From Asanoa ferruginea (GTDB lineage: Bacteria; Actinomycetota; Actinomycetes; Mycobacteriales; Micromonosporaceae), in contig NZ_QUMQ01000001.1 of the NCBI RefSeq assembly GCF_003387075.1, positions 3,286,001 through 3,350,000 on the forward strand: 64,000 nucleotides of DNA. The letters are read 5' to 3'. The notes under the pieces were generated by a model that did no database searches, had not been told where the DNA came from, and saw only the letters and a list, made by a program, of their open reading frames with translations. Made by a program: the position numbers and the translations under genes. Positions 43,183 through 51,755 of this stretch are shown here, one piece after another (within the stretch, counting starts at the first letter, position 1; each line of letters opens with the position of its first letter).

Positions 43183-44610
43183 ATGAGTAGCGATATCGGC
43201 GTCGTCCGCGGCACGGCCCTCTACATTGGAGCGCTGCTCGGGCCGGGCCTGCTGCTGCTGCCCGGTCTCGCCGCGCACCAGGCCGGCCCGGCGTCGATCG
43301 TCGCGTGGGTGGTGCTGCTAGGCGCGTCGGCGCTGTTCGCGGTGGTGTTCGCGGCGTTGGGGGTGCGGCACCCGTCGGCCGGGGGAGTGTGGGGCTACGC
43401 GAGGGCCGGCCTCGGTGACCGCGCCGGCCGGGCGGTCGCCTGGTGCTTCCTGGCCGGCGTGATCGCCGGAGCGCCGATCGTGTGCGTGATCGGCGGCAAC
43501 TACGTGGCCGAACTGACCGGCGGCGGTGTCCGGGTCGCCGCCACCACGGCCGCCCTGCTGCTGTTGGGAGCTCTCGGCGTCGTCGCCCGCGGGCTGCGCA
43601 CGTCATCGACCGTCCAGTTCGGACTTGTGGCGCTGCTGCTGGCCGTGGTGGTCGGCGCGGTCGCCTCCGCCGCCCCGGCCAGCGCGGCCGCCAACTGGAC
43701 GCCGTTCGCACCGCACGGCTGGTCGGCGGTCGGCCGCGCCGCGGCGACGCTGATGCTGGCGTTCGTGGGGTGGGAGGCGATCGCGCCGCTGACCACGCGG
43801 TTCGCCCAACCGCGCCGGCAACTGCCGGTGGTCATCGCCATCGCGTTCGCCGCCACGACCGTGGTCTACCTCGCGCTGGGCACGGTGACCGTCGCGGCCC
43901 TCGGGCCCCGCGCTGGGACGGAGGTGCCGCTCGCGGCGCTGCTCACGCTCGGGCTGGGCGACGCGGGCACGGCGGTCGCGGCCGTCGGCGCGGTCGTCCT
44001 CACCGTCGGCGCCGTCCTCGCCTACATGTCCGGCGCGGCCGGCCTCGCCCGCGCCCTGCGCACCGCGGGCGCCCAGCAATCGGCTTCCCGGACCGGTCCC
44101 GGGACAGGTTGGGGTGCGCCTGTGCCGCTGCCGGAGAGCGGCGGTCGCGATCTGCGTGGAGCGGCCGATCTGGGGGCGGCGGTGCCGGCATCGCGGAGCG
44201 GTGGTCGCGATCAGGGCGGGGCGCGCCCCGCCGATGATTTGCGCGGCACGATGCCGGCGTGGCTCGCGCTCGCGATCCTCGCGTCCGGCGCGATCCTCAT
44301 CGTGCCGCTGGCCACCGGCGCGATCGGGCTGGCCACGCTGGTCAACGTGCCCACCACGTTCTTCCTGGTGGTTTATCTCGGCTGCACCGCGGCCGGCTGG
44401 CGACTGCTGCGCGGCATCCCGCGAGCCTGCTCCGCCGTCGCGTTCGGGATCGTCGCCGTGGTCCTGGGCTTCTGTGGCGCCGCGCTGATTCCGGCCGCTC
44501 TGGTCACCGCGGCGGCCGCCGTCAACCGGAAGCGGCCGCCCGAACCTGCCGATCGGCTGACCCACCACCCGGCCGGAACTCCCTTGAAGGCGGCCCGTTC
44601 GCGCAGCTAG
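43183..44610 (+). CDS. APC-superfamily amino-acid permease/exporter
   Basis: 475 aa; ATG at 43183. About twelve hydrophobic helices; the first carries GTALYIGALLGPGLLLLPGLAAHQAGP, the APC substrate motif, similar to YjeH-type methionine and branched-chain exporters. HPSAGGVWGYARAGLGDRAG follows in the second loop. Between helices 9 and 10 is a ~45-residue hydrophilic insertion with two SGGRD..GA units, unusual for the family. The divergent Lrp/AsnC regulator supports amino-acid transport or efflux as the role. Confidence 0.87.
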   Translation: MSSDIGVVRGTALYIGALLGPGLLLLPGLAAHQAGPASIVAWVVLLGASALFAVVFAALGVRHPSAGGVWGYARAGLGDRAGRAVAWCFLAGVIAGAPIVCVIGGNYVAELTGGGVRVAATTAALLLLGALGVVARGLRTSSTVQFGLVALLLAVVVGAVASAAPASAAANWTPFAPHGWSAVGRAAATLMLAFVGWEAIAPLTTRFAQPRRQLPVVIAIAFAATTVVYLALGTVTVAALGPRAGTEVPLAALLTLGLGDAGTAVAAVGAVVLTVGAVLAYMSGAAGLARALRTAGAQQSASRTGPGTGWGAPVPLPESGGRDLRGAADLGAAVPASRSGGRDQGGARPADDLRGTMPAWLALAILASGAILIVPLATGAIGLATLVNVPTTFFLVVYLGCTAAGWRLLRGIPRACSAVAFGIVAVVLGFCGAALIPAALVTAAAAVNRKRPPEPADRLTHHPAGTPLKAARSRS

Positions 44611-44627
44611 TCTCCGCAGGAAGGGTG

Positions 44628-44644
44628 CTCGAAACATTTTCGAG
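44628..44644. promoter_or_regulatory. LacI-type operator upstream of the first LacI gene
   Basis: CTCGAAA-CAT-TTTCGAG, perfect 7-bp arms, 15 bp before the GTG at 44659. It shares the CGAAA...TTTCG core with the 49175-49191 site; likely autoregulatory. Confidence 0.65.
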
Positions 44645-44658
44645 GGTGGGGGGAACGG

Positions 44659-45705
44659 GTGCCGGCTGAGGTCGGGCGGCGGGCGACGCTCGCGATGGTC
44701 GCCGAGTCGTGTGGCGTTTCGCTGCCGACCGTCTCGAAGGTGCTCAACGGGCGGGCCGACGTCGCCAACGACACCCGGGCGCGGGTGGAGGAGGCGTTGC
44801 GGCAGCACAACTACATCCCGCCGGGTGCGCGCAGCCGCGGCACGGCGGCGCCCACCCGCACCGTGGAGCTGGTCTTCGACGACATCATCAGTCCCTACGC
44901 CACCGAGGTGCTGCACGGCGTCACCGACGGCGGCGACGAGCTCGGCGTCGACGTCGTGGTCCGCCGGCTGCCCACGCTGACCGACCGGCCGCCGCGCACC
45001 GAGGCCGCCTGGGCCCGGCGGATGACCGACGCGGGCCGCAAGGGGCTCATCGTGGTCACCTCCGAGCTCACCTCGCGCCAGCTTGCCGCGTTTGACCGTG
45101 CCGGGCTTTCGCTGGTCGTCATCGACCCGGTCAACCTGCCGCGCACCGACGTGGTCAGCGTCGGCGCGACCAACTGGAGCGGCGGCCTCGAAGCCACCGA
45201 CCACCTGATCCGGCTGGGCCACCAGCGGATCGCGTTCATCGGCGGGCCGGTCGCGTCCTCGCCGAGCCGGGCCCGGCTGCACGGCTATCGCGCCGCGCTG
45301 GAAAACGCCGGCATCCGGGCCGATCCGGCGCTGATCCGCAACGGCTCCTTCGACTTCCCGTCGGGGCTGGCGCTCGGTGGCGAGCTGCTCGACGCCGACA
45401 ACCCGCCGACGGCCGTGTTCGCGGCCAGCGACCCCACCGCCATGGGGGTGTTCGCCGCCGCGCAGGCGCGCGATCTGCGCATCCCCTCACAGCTCAGCAT
45501 CGTCGGCTTCGATGACACCTACCTGACGGTGATGTCGACGCCCGCGTTGACCACGGTGCGGCAACCGTTGCGCGACATGGGCCGGGTCGCCCTGCGCACG
45601 CTGCTGCGCCTGATCTCCGGCGAGCCGCTCGACTCGCATCACGTGGAGCTGGCCACCACGCTCGTCCTGCGCGAGTCGACCGCGCCGCCCGCGGATAAGC
45701 GCTAG
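44659..45705 (+). CDS. LacI-family transcriptional regulator
   Basis: 348 aa; GTG at 44659 behind GGGGGGAA. LacI HTH and hinge at ~8-60 (ATLAMVAESCGVSLPTVSKVLNGRADVANDTRARVEEALRQHNY), then a periplasmic-binding-protein-like sensor (ELVFDDIISPYATEVLHGV, VSVGATNWSGGLEATDHLIRLGHQRIAFIGG, LSIVGFDDTYLTVMSTPALTTVRQPL). The TVSKVLNGR recognition helix is that of actinobacterial xyloside/oligosaccharide regulators such as BxlR. Tail to tail with a paralogue, sharing CTAG for both stops. Confidence 0.92.
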   Translation: MPAEVGRRATLAMVAESCGVSLPTVSKVLNGRADVANDTRARVEEALRQHNYIPPGARSRGTAAPTRTVELVFDDIISPYATEVLHGVTDGGDELGVDVVVRRLPTLTDRPPRTEAAWARRMTDAGRKGLIVVTSELTSRQLAAFDRAGLSLVVIDPVNLPRTDVVSVGATNWSGGLEATDHLIRLGHQRIAFIGGPVASSPSRARLHGYRAALENAGIRADPALIRNGSFDFPSGLALGGELLDADNPPTAVFAASDPTAMGVFAAAQARDLRIPSQLSIVGFDDTYLTVMSTPALTTVRQPLRDMGRVALRTLLRLISGEPLDSHHVELATTLVLRESTAPPADKR

Positions 45706-46736
45706 CGGGGGGCGGTCGAGCCGCGAACGATCAGCTCCGTCGCCAGCTCGACGTGGTGGGAGTCGAGCTTTTCGCCGGCGGCCAACCGCAGCGCGGTGCG
45801 CAGCGCGACGCCGCCCATCTCTCGCAACGGTTGCCGCACCGTGGTCAACGGCGGTGACGCGAGGCGGGCGACGTCGGTGTCGTCGAAGCCGACCACGCTC
45901 AGGTCGTCGGGCACCCGCAGGCCGCGGCCCCGGGCCGCCTCGATCACGCCGGCCGCCGTCTCGTCGCTGCCGGCGAACACCGCCGTCGGTGGTGACGGCA
46001 GGTCGAGCAGCGCGGCACCGCCCTCCACCCCGTCTTGATAGCGGAAGTCGCCGGTGCGCTGGTATTCGTCGGGCACGGTGACGCCGGCCGCCTCCATCGC
46101 GGCCCGGTAGCCGTGCAGCCGGGCCTGGTTGCAGGCCGACTTGGTGGAGCCGCCGACGTAGCCGATCCGCCGGTGGCCGAGCGCGAGCAGGTGCTGTGCC
46201 GCGGCCATCCCGCCCGCGAAGTTGGTCGAACCGACGCTGGGCACCCAGTTGCGGGGCAGGTTGAGCGGGTCGATGACGACCAGCGGCAGGTGGGCGCGGG
46301 ACAGCGCGGCCAGGTCGCCGGAGGTCAGTTCGTCGACCACCGCGATGACCGCCCGGCGACCCGCCGCCGCCAGGTCGCGGGCCCAGCCGCGCGGGCGGTC
46401 GGGCTCGGCGCCGGCCGGGCGTGGCGGGCGGGCGCTGAGCGCGACCGAGACGCCGGCCTCGCTGCCCGCGTCGAGCACGCCTTGGATGATCTCGGTCGAG
46501 TAGGCGTTGAGGTCGCCCTTGAACATCAGCTCGATGCGAGCGGTGGCGGGGCTGCCCTTGGGCGACGGTGACCGCCGGCCAATGTAGTCGTGCTGCTCCA
46601 GCAGCGACTCCACCAATGCCCGGGTCTCGGGGCCCACGTCGGCGCGACCATTGACCACCTTGGACACGGTCGTCACCGAGACGCCGGCCGACGCGGCGAC
46701 GGTCGCCAGCGTCGTGCGGCCATCCTTGGGCGGCAC
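45702..46736 (-). CDS. LacI-family transcriptional regulator (paralogue, GH3 operon)
   Basis: 344 aa from the GTG at 46736, which has GGGAGGAAG 7 nt upstream; codons at 46754/46751 lie in or before that site. HTH TTLATVAASAGVSVTTVSKVVNGRADVGPETRALVESLLEQHDY; the sensor domain resembles that of the 44659 protein throughout (ending LDSHHVELATELIVRGSTAPR against LDSHHVELATTLVLRESTAPP). It starts 14 bp after the GH3 stop, so it is the second gene of that operon and probably its sugar-responsive repressor. Confidence 0.92.
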   Translation of the reverse strand: MPPKDGRTTLATVAASAGVSVTTVSKVVNGRADVGPETRALVESLLEQHDYIGRRSPSPKGSPATARIELMFKGDLNAYSTEIIQGVLDAGSEAGVSVALSARPPRPAGAEPDRPRGWARDLAAAGRRAVIAVVDELTSGDLAALSRAHLPLVVIDPLNLPRNWVPSVGSTNFAGGMAAAQHLLALGHRRIGYVGGSTKSACNQARLHGYRAAMEAAGVTVPDEYQRTGDFRYQDGVEGGAALLDLPSPPTAVFAGSDETAAGVIEAARGRGLRVPDDLSVVGFDDTDVARLASPPLTTVRQPLREMGGVALRTALRLAAGEKLDSHHVELATELIVRGSTAPR

Positions 46737-46750
46737 GGATCTTCCTCCCA

Positions 46751-49138
46751 TCACGGACCAGCGTCACCCGGGGCCGGCTCGACGTCTGCTGGAGTGTCGA
46801 GGCGCCGGTCGTGCCCGACGACGCGGGTCGGGCCGACCAGCCGTACCGTACCGTGGCACGGCAGGTCGGCGGCGGACGTGCCGACATGCACGTCGATGTC
46901 GCCGGCCTCGACGATCCGGCGCAGATCGCGGCCGGTGAACGCGGTGCGGTCGGCGTGCACCGAGAACCGCACATCGGCGGCTGAGCCCGGAGCCAGGGTG
47001 ACCCGCGCGAAGCCGGCGAGCTGCTTGACCGGGCGCACCACCTGGGCGACCACATCGTGCAGGTAGAGCTGCACGACCTCGTCGCCGGCGCGGGTGCCGG
47101 TGTTGCGGACCCGCACGGTGGCCGTGAACTCGCCGTCGGTCGGCACCTCGGTGGACGACAGTCGCAGGTCGTCCACAGTGAACGTGGTGTAGGACCGGCC
47201 GTGGCCGAACGGGAACAGCGGCGCGGGATCGAGGCTGCTGATGTCGGTGCTCTCGGCACCGAGCGGGGGCTGGAGGTAGGTGCCGGGCTGGGCACCGGGC
47301 AGGCGCGGCACCTGCACGGGCAGCTTGCCGCTGGGCTGCACCCGGCCGGAGAGCACGCCGGCGATCGCCGCGCCGCCCTCCTCGCCCGGCATGAACGCCT
47401 GGACCAGGGCGGCCGCGTGGCCGTGCAGGTCGCCGAGTGCGTAGGGGCGGCCGGAGACCACGACCACCACGACCGGTGTGCCGGTGGCCACCAACTCGGT
47501 GAGCAGGTCGGCCTGGACGCCGGGCAGCCGCAGGTCGGGCGCGTCGCAGCCCTCGCCGGACGTGCCGTGCGCGAACAGGCCGGCGATGTCGCCGACGAAC
47601 GCGACACAGACGTCGGCCGAGCGGGCCGCCTCGACCGCCTCGGCGAAGCCGGACCGGTCGTCGCCCTGGATCTCGCAACCCAACGCGTGCACGACGTCTA
47701 CATCGGACAGCTCAGCGCGCAGCGCGTCGACCGCGGTCGGCACGTCGACACCCAGACCGAGCCCGGGATGCCGCGGCAGCACGTGGTTGGGGAATGCGTA
47801 ACAGCCCATGAAGGTACGCGGCTCGGCCGCGCACGGCCCGACCACCGCGACCCGCCGCACATCGCGCAGCGGCAACGCCGTGCCGGGGTCGAGCAGCACG
47901 ATCGACCGCTCGGCGATCTCCCGGGCCAGCGCCCGGTTGCCGGCCGAGTCCAGGTCGACCGAGGCCGCGCCGGAAACCGAGCCCTCGGGCGTCCAACCCG
48001 GGTCGAGCAGGCCCAGCTCGACCTTCTGGGTGAGCAGCCGGCGGGCGGCCCGGTCGACCAACTCCTCAGCCACCGCGCCGGAGCGCACCTGGGCGAGCAG
48101 CGCGGCGCCGTAGCCGATCGTGTCGGGCAGTTCGACGTCGATGCCGGCCGCCAGCGCCAGCGCGCCGGCGCCCGCGTCGTCGGCCGCGACGCGGTGCATC
48201 GAAGCGAGGAACGGCACCGCCCAGTAGTCGGAGACCACCGTGCCGGTGAAGCCCCAGTCGTCGCGGAGCACGTCGGTGAGCAGCCAGTGGTCGGCGCCGG
48301 CGGGGATGCCGTCGACGTCGGCGTAGGAGTTCATCACCGAGCCGGCCGCCGCGGTGGCCACGGCCGTCTCGAACGGCGGCAGGATCACGTCGATCAGCTC
48401 GCGGCGGCCCATCGACACCGGGCCGTGGTTGCGCGCGCCGCGGGAGGCCGAGTAGCCGGCGAAGTGCTTGAGGGTGGCGATCACCCCGGCGCTCTGGAGC
48501 CCGCGAACGTAGGCCGCGCCGAGCATCGAGACCAGGTAGGGATCTTCGCCCATGGTCTCCTCGACCCGGCCCCAGCGGTAGTCGCGCACCACGTCGAGCA
48601 CCGGCGAGAGTCCCTGGTGGACACCGACGGCGGCCATGTCGCGACCGATCGCGGCGGCCATCCGCTCGACCAGGTCGGGGGAGAACGTGGCGCCCCAGGC
48701 GATCGCGGCGGGGTAGACCGTGGCGCCATAGCTGGTGAAGCCGGTCAGGCACTCCTCGTGGACCAGCGCCGGAATGCGCAGCCGGTGTGCGTCGAGCACG
48801 ACGTGGTGCTCGCGCACGAGCTCGGCCGCGCCGTCGACGGCGGTCACCGGCGCGCTGCCGTAGACCCGGGTGAGGTGGCCCAGACCGTGCCGGCTCGCCT
48901 CGTCGAGCGGCAGGTCGCCGGCCGAGAACACGTCTTGCATCGGCGCCACGTTGTGGTCGGGCGCGAAGATCTGCTCCGCCTCTTCCTCGTGCAGGTCTTT
49001 GCGCAGCCAACGGCTGCCGAGCTGGGCGATCTTCTCTTCGAGCGTCATCTCGCGCAGGAGGAGCTCGACCCGGTCGGCGACCGACCGGGTGGTGTCGTGC
49101 CAGGGGTATGTCGCGAGTTGCGACTCCGGGGCCGTCAC
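46751..49138 (-). CDS. GH3 beta-glycosidase, probable beta-xylosidase/beta-glucosidase
   Basis: 795 aa; GTG at 49138 with AAGGAGG 8 nt upstream. No signal peptide, so cytoplasmic. GH3 N-domain: HEECLTGF...SYGATVYPAAIAWGATF, GVHQGLSPVLDVVRDYRWGRVEETMGEDPYL, KHFAGYS (~228) and the nucleophile Asp in VVSDYW (~303). The C-domain follows (~400-600), then an Fn3-like tail (~680-780). The sequence resembles intracellular BxlA-type beta-xylosidases of Streptomyces (from memory). It would hydrolyse disaccharides taken up by the divergent ABC transporter. In operon with a LacI gene. Confidence 0.92.
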   Translation of the reverse strand: MTAPESQLATYPWHDTTRSVADRVELLLREMTLEEKIAQLGSRWLRKDLHEEEAEQIFAPDHNVAPMQDVFSAGDLPLDEASRHGLGHLTRVYGSAPVTAVDGAAELVREHHVVLDAHRLRIPALVHEECLTGFTSYGATVYPAAIAWGATFSPDLVERMAAAIGRDMAAVGVHQGLSPVLDVVRDYRWGRVEETMGEDPYLVSMLGAAYVRGLQSAGVIATLKHFAGYSASRGARNHGPVSMGRRELIDVILPPFETAVATAAAGSVMNSYADVDGIPAGADHWLLTDVLRDDWGFTGTVVSDYWAVPFLASMHRVAADDAGAGALALAAGIDVELPDTIGYGAALLAQVRSGAVAEELVDRAARRLLTQKVELGLLDPGWTPEGSVSGAASVDLDSAGNRALAREIAERSIVLLDPGTALPLRDVRRVAVVGPCAAEPRTFMGCYAFPNHVLPRHPGLGLGVDVPTAVDALRAELSDVDVVHALGCEIQGDDRSGFAEAVEAARSADVCVAFVGDIAGLFAHGTSGEGCDAPDLRLPGVQADLLTELVATGTPVVVVVVSGRPYALGDLHGHAAALVQAFMPGEEGGAAIAGVLSGRVQPSGKLPVQVPRLPGAQPGTYLQPPLGAESTDISSLDPAPLFPFGHGRSYTTFTVDDLRLSSTEVPTDGEFTATVRVRNTGTRAGDEVVQLYLHDVVAQVVRPVKQLAGFARVTLAPGSAADVRFSVHADRTAFTGRDLRRIVEAGDIDVHVGTSAADLPCHGTVRLVGPTRVVGHDRRLDTPADVEPAPGDAGP

Positions 49139-49174
49139 GGCAGGTGCCTCCTTCGCGCAAGATAGGGGATCGGT

Positions 49175-49191
49175 CTTCGAAACTTTCGAAG
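49175..49191. promoter_or_regulatory. LacI-type operator, GH3 side
   Basis: CTTCGAAA-C-TTTCGAAG, a perfect 17-bp palindrome, 37 bp from the GH3 start. On the minus strand it would overlap the -35 of a promoter whose -10 could be TATCTT at 49164-49159. CGAA-N-TTCG-like sites are, as I recall, bound by BxlR-type LacI regulators. Confidence 0.7.
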
Positions 49192-49302
49192 GTTGTAGTG
49201 CCCGTGTCTGGCCGGCCGACGATCGGCGGTCAGCAGCGAGTCCATGGCGACATGCCTTGCGCTGGCCTTACTTTCGCCGATCAGAACGAAGGCTTCAAGC
49301 CC

Positions 49303-49331
49303 TTGACACCTCGATGGCGGAATCCTACGTT
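49303..49331 (+). promoter_or_regulatory. Consensus promoter of the binding-protein operon
   Basis: TTGACA (49303-49308), 17-bp spacer, TACGTT (49326-49331). It is the best sigma-70-type promoter seen in the window, and gives a leader of about 155 nt. Confidence 0.65.
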
Positions 49332-49406
49332 GACTTGAAAATTCTACGTTAATTTGCGAGATCGCCGGCCGAAAATTCCCTGTCCGAGCACCCCCGTGCT
49401 CGGCCG

Positions 49407-49420
49407 TGGGAGCGCTCCCT
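49407..49420. promoter_or_regulatory. CebR-like operator in the leader of the ABC operon
   Basis: TGGGAGCGCTCCCT matches the CebR/LacI box of streptomycetes (TGGGAGCGCTCCCA) in 13 of 14 positions. It lies about 70 nt downstream of the predicted transcription start, where a bound repressor could block elongation. Confidence 0.6.
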
Positions 49421-49493
49421 AGGTCGGTGATGCCTCGCGCCTCGCACGATCGATTCGCCGCGCCTTCAGCGGCTCACGAGTACGGAGGTCAGC

Positions 49494-50831
49494 GTGGAGC
49501 GCAGCATCTTGTCCCGGCGGAACTTCCTCGGTCTGTCCATGGGCGCGGCCGCTGGGGTCGCGCTCGCCGGCTGTGGAAGTTCCGGTCCCGGCACGGCCAG
49601 CGGCGGCGGCAACAGCGCCGGCGCCGCCAGCTACTGGTATCTCACCGGTCAGCCCGGTGAGGGCATCCGCACCAACAGCGTCAACCGCTTCAACCAGGCA
49701 AACCCCAACACCAAGCTCACTGCGACGACATTCCAGAACGACGCCTACAAGACCAAGATCAAGACAGCGATCGGCGCCGGCCAGGCTCCGACGATCATCT
49801 GGGGCTGGGGTGGCGGCACGCTGCGCACGTATGCCCAGGCCGGCCAGGTCGAAGACCTGACCTCGTGGTTCGGCGAGAACGCCGCGGTCAAGGACCGGCT
49901 CTTCCCGTCGTCGTTCGGCGCGGCCACCATCGACGGCAAGATCTACGCGATGCCGGCCGAGACGGTCCAGCCGATCGTCCTGTTCTACAACAAGCGTGCT
50001 TTCGAAAAGATCAAGGCTGAGCCCCCGCAGAGCTGGGGGGACATCATGGACCTGGTGCCCAAGTTCAACGCCGCGAAGATCGCGCCGTTCTCGCTGGGTG
50101 GCCAGTCCCGCTGGACCAACATGATGTGGCTCGAGTTCCTCTTCGACCGCATCGGCGGCAGCGAGGTCTTCCAGGCCGTCTTCGACGGTCAGAAGGACGC
50201 GTGGTCCAACCCCGCCGCGATCGACGCGTTGACCAAGATGCAAGACCTGGTCAAGGCCGACGGCTTCATCAAGGGCTTCTCGTCGATCACCGCCGACTCC
50301 AACGCCGACCAGGCATTGCTCTACACGGGCAAGGCGGCGATGATGCTGCACGGGACGTGGACGTACGGCAACATGGCCACTGCCGGAGGTGACTTCGTGT
50401 CGAGCGGCAGCCTCGGTTACATGAACTTCCCGGGGATCGACGGCGGCAAGGGCGACGTGTCCGACACGGTCGGCAACCCCGGCCAATACCTGTCCATCTC
50501 CTCGAAGGCGACGGCCGAGCAGAAGGAAACCGCGAAGAACTTCTTCAAGACCGCGGTGCTCTCCGACGCCGAGGTCAAGGAGTGGGTCGACTCGGGTTCC
50601 GTGCCGATCGTCAAGGGCACCGAGAGTGCCTTCGGCGCCTCGAAGGACGCCGACTTCCTCAAGTTCGTCTACAACACGTCGGCCAACGCCAAGGTCTTCG
50701 CACAGTCCTGGGACCAGGCGCTGAGCCCGACCGCGGCGGAGAAGCTGCTCGACAACATCGCGCAGCTCTTCCAGCTCAAGGTCACCCCCCAGCAGTGGGC
50801 AACCAACATGAACGGGGTCATCGGGCAATGA
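49494..50831 (+). CDS. ABC sugar transporter substrate-binding lipoprotein
   Basis: 445 aa; GTG at 49494 with GGAGG 5 nt upstream. Tat/lipoprotein signal SRRNFLGLSMGAAAGVALAGC. The mature protein is family-1 SBP (AASYWYLTGQPGEGIRTNSVNRFNQANP, APTIIWGWGGGTLRTYAQAGQVEDLT, MPAETVQPIVLFYNKRAFEK, QALLYTGKAAMMLHGTWTYGNM). It delivers an oligosaccharide, probably xylobiose or cellobiose by context, to the two permeases that follow through 4-bp and 1-bp spacing. Confidence 0.93.
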   Translation: MERSILSRRNFLGLSMGAAAGVALAGCGSSGPGTASGGGNSAGAASYWYLTGQPGEGIRTNSVNRFNQANPNTKLTATTFQNDAYKTKIKTAIGAGQAPTIIWGWGGGTLRTYAQAGQVEDLTSWFGENAAVKDRLFPSSFGAATIDGKIYAMPAETVQPIVLFYNKRAFEKIKAEPPQSWGDIMDLVPKFNAAKIAPFSLGGQSRWTNMMWLEFLFDRIGGSEVFQAVFDGQKDAWSNPAAIDALTKMQDLVKADGFIKGFSSITADSNADQALLYTGKAAMMLHGTWTYGNMATAGGDFVSSGSLGYMNFPGIDGGKGDVSDTVGNPGQYLSISSKATAEQKETAKNFFKTAVLSDAEVKEWVDSGSVPIVKGTESAFGASKDADFLKFVYNTSANAKVFAQSWDQALSPTAAEKLLDNIAQLFQLKVTPQQWATNMNGVIGQ

Positions 50832-51754
50832 CCGCACTCGCTCCGCCCGCACCGCGGAGGACAACCAGCAACGCCTCCACGGGCGGGCGGAGCGGGTCCG
50901 TCACGTGGATGGCGTTACCCGCCTTCCTGATGTTCGTCGCGTTCGGCATCATCCCGCTAATCGGTGTGCTGGTCCTCAGCTTCACCCAGTGGGACGGCAT
51001 CGGAAAGATCAATCCGGCCGGGTTCGACAGTTGGCGCACCGTGCTCAGCGACCCCGACCTGATCCACGCGCTCTGGATCACGTTCCTGATCATGGCGCTG
51101 TCGTGGGCGTTCCAGACGCCGATCAGCCTGTTGATCGGCGTCTACCTCGCCGGGCACCAGCGCTACCGCGAGATCCTCGCGGTCATCTACTTCGTACCCC
51201 TGCTGCTCAGCTCTGCCGCCCTGGCCATCACCTACAAGGCTCTGCTCGACCCCAACTTCGGTCTGGGGCCGGGGCTGAAGATCCCGCTGCTGACCCAGGA
51301 CTGGCTGGGCCGCGACAACCTCGCACTGGGCGTCGTGGTGTTCGTGGTCTCCTGGCAGTTCATCCCGTTCCACTCGCTGATCTACCAGAGCGGCGTGCGG
51401 CAGATCCCGAAGGCGATGTACGAGGCGTCCGAGATCGACGGCGCCGGCCGGGTGCGTCAGTTCTTCAGCATCACGTTGCCGCAGCTCAAATACACCGTCA
51501 TCACGTCGTCGACGCTGATGGTGGTCGGCTCGCTGACCTTCTTCGACCTGATCTTCGTGCTCACCGCTGGTGGCCCGGGCGATGCCACCCGGGCGCTTGC
51601 CCTAGACATGTACAAGCGAGGTTTCCAGGCCAACCTAATGGGCCCGGCGAGCGCGATCGCGGTCATCCTGGTGCTGGTCGGCCTCGCACTCGCGCTGCTG
51701 TTGCGCCGCCTCGGCGGGCGCGACGCGGCCGAGAGCCAGATGGAAGGCGTGTGA
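50828..51754 (+). CDS. ABC sugar transporter permease (MalF/UgpA type)
   Basis: 308 aa; ATG at 50828 overlapping the binding-protein stop (ATGA). Six transmembrane helices after a ~25-residue polar tail; EAA loop YEASEIDGAGRVRQFFSITLPQLKY. GGPGDATRALALDMYKRGFQ is typical of disaccharide permeases. Pairs with the next gene product. Confidence 0.93.
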   Translation: MTALAPPAPRRTTSNASTGGRSGSVTWMALPAFLMFVAFGIIPLIGVLVLSFTQWDGIGKINPAGFDSWRTVLSDPDLIHALWITFLIMALSWAFQTPISLLIGVYLAGHQRYREILAVIYFVPLLLSSAALAITYKALLDPNFGLGPGLKIPLLTQDWLGRDNLALGVVVFVVSWQFIPFHSLIYQSGVRQIPKAMYEASEIDGAGRVRQFFSITLPQLKYTVITSSTLMVVGSLTFFDLIFVLTAGGPGDATRALALDMYKRGFQANLMGPASAIAVILVLVGLALALLLRRLGGRDAAESQMEGV

Positions 51755-51755
51755 C

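Larger units (their letters stand above)
49139..49493. promoter_or_regulatory. 355-bp divergent regulatory region, GH3 operon / ABC operon
   Basis: No gene is seen. The GH3 side holds a 17-bp palindrome (49175-49191). The ABC side has a consensus promoter (49303-49331), a TACGTT-containing direct repeat with a 19-nt period (49326-49331 and 49345-49350), a hairpin CGAGCAC-CCCC-GTGCTCG (49385-49402) and a palindrome GGGAGCGCTCCC (49408-49419). GGAGG at 49484-49488 is the RBS of the binding-protein gene. Confidence 0.7.

Noticed and set aside
44100..44250. Two SGGRD..GA units in the APC permease as a mobile or regulatory repeat
   Set aside because: Imperfect, in frame and in a loop; most likely ordinary low-complexity insertion.
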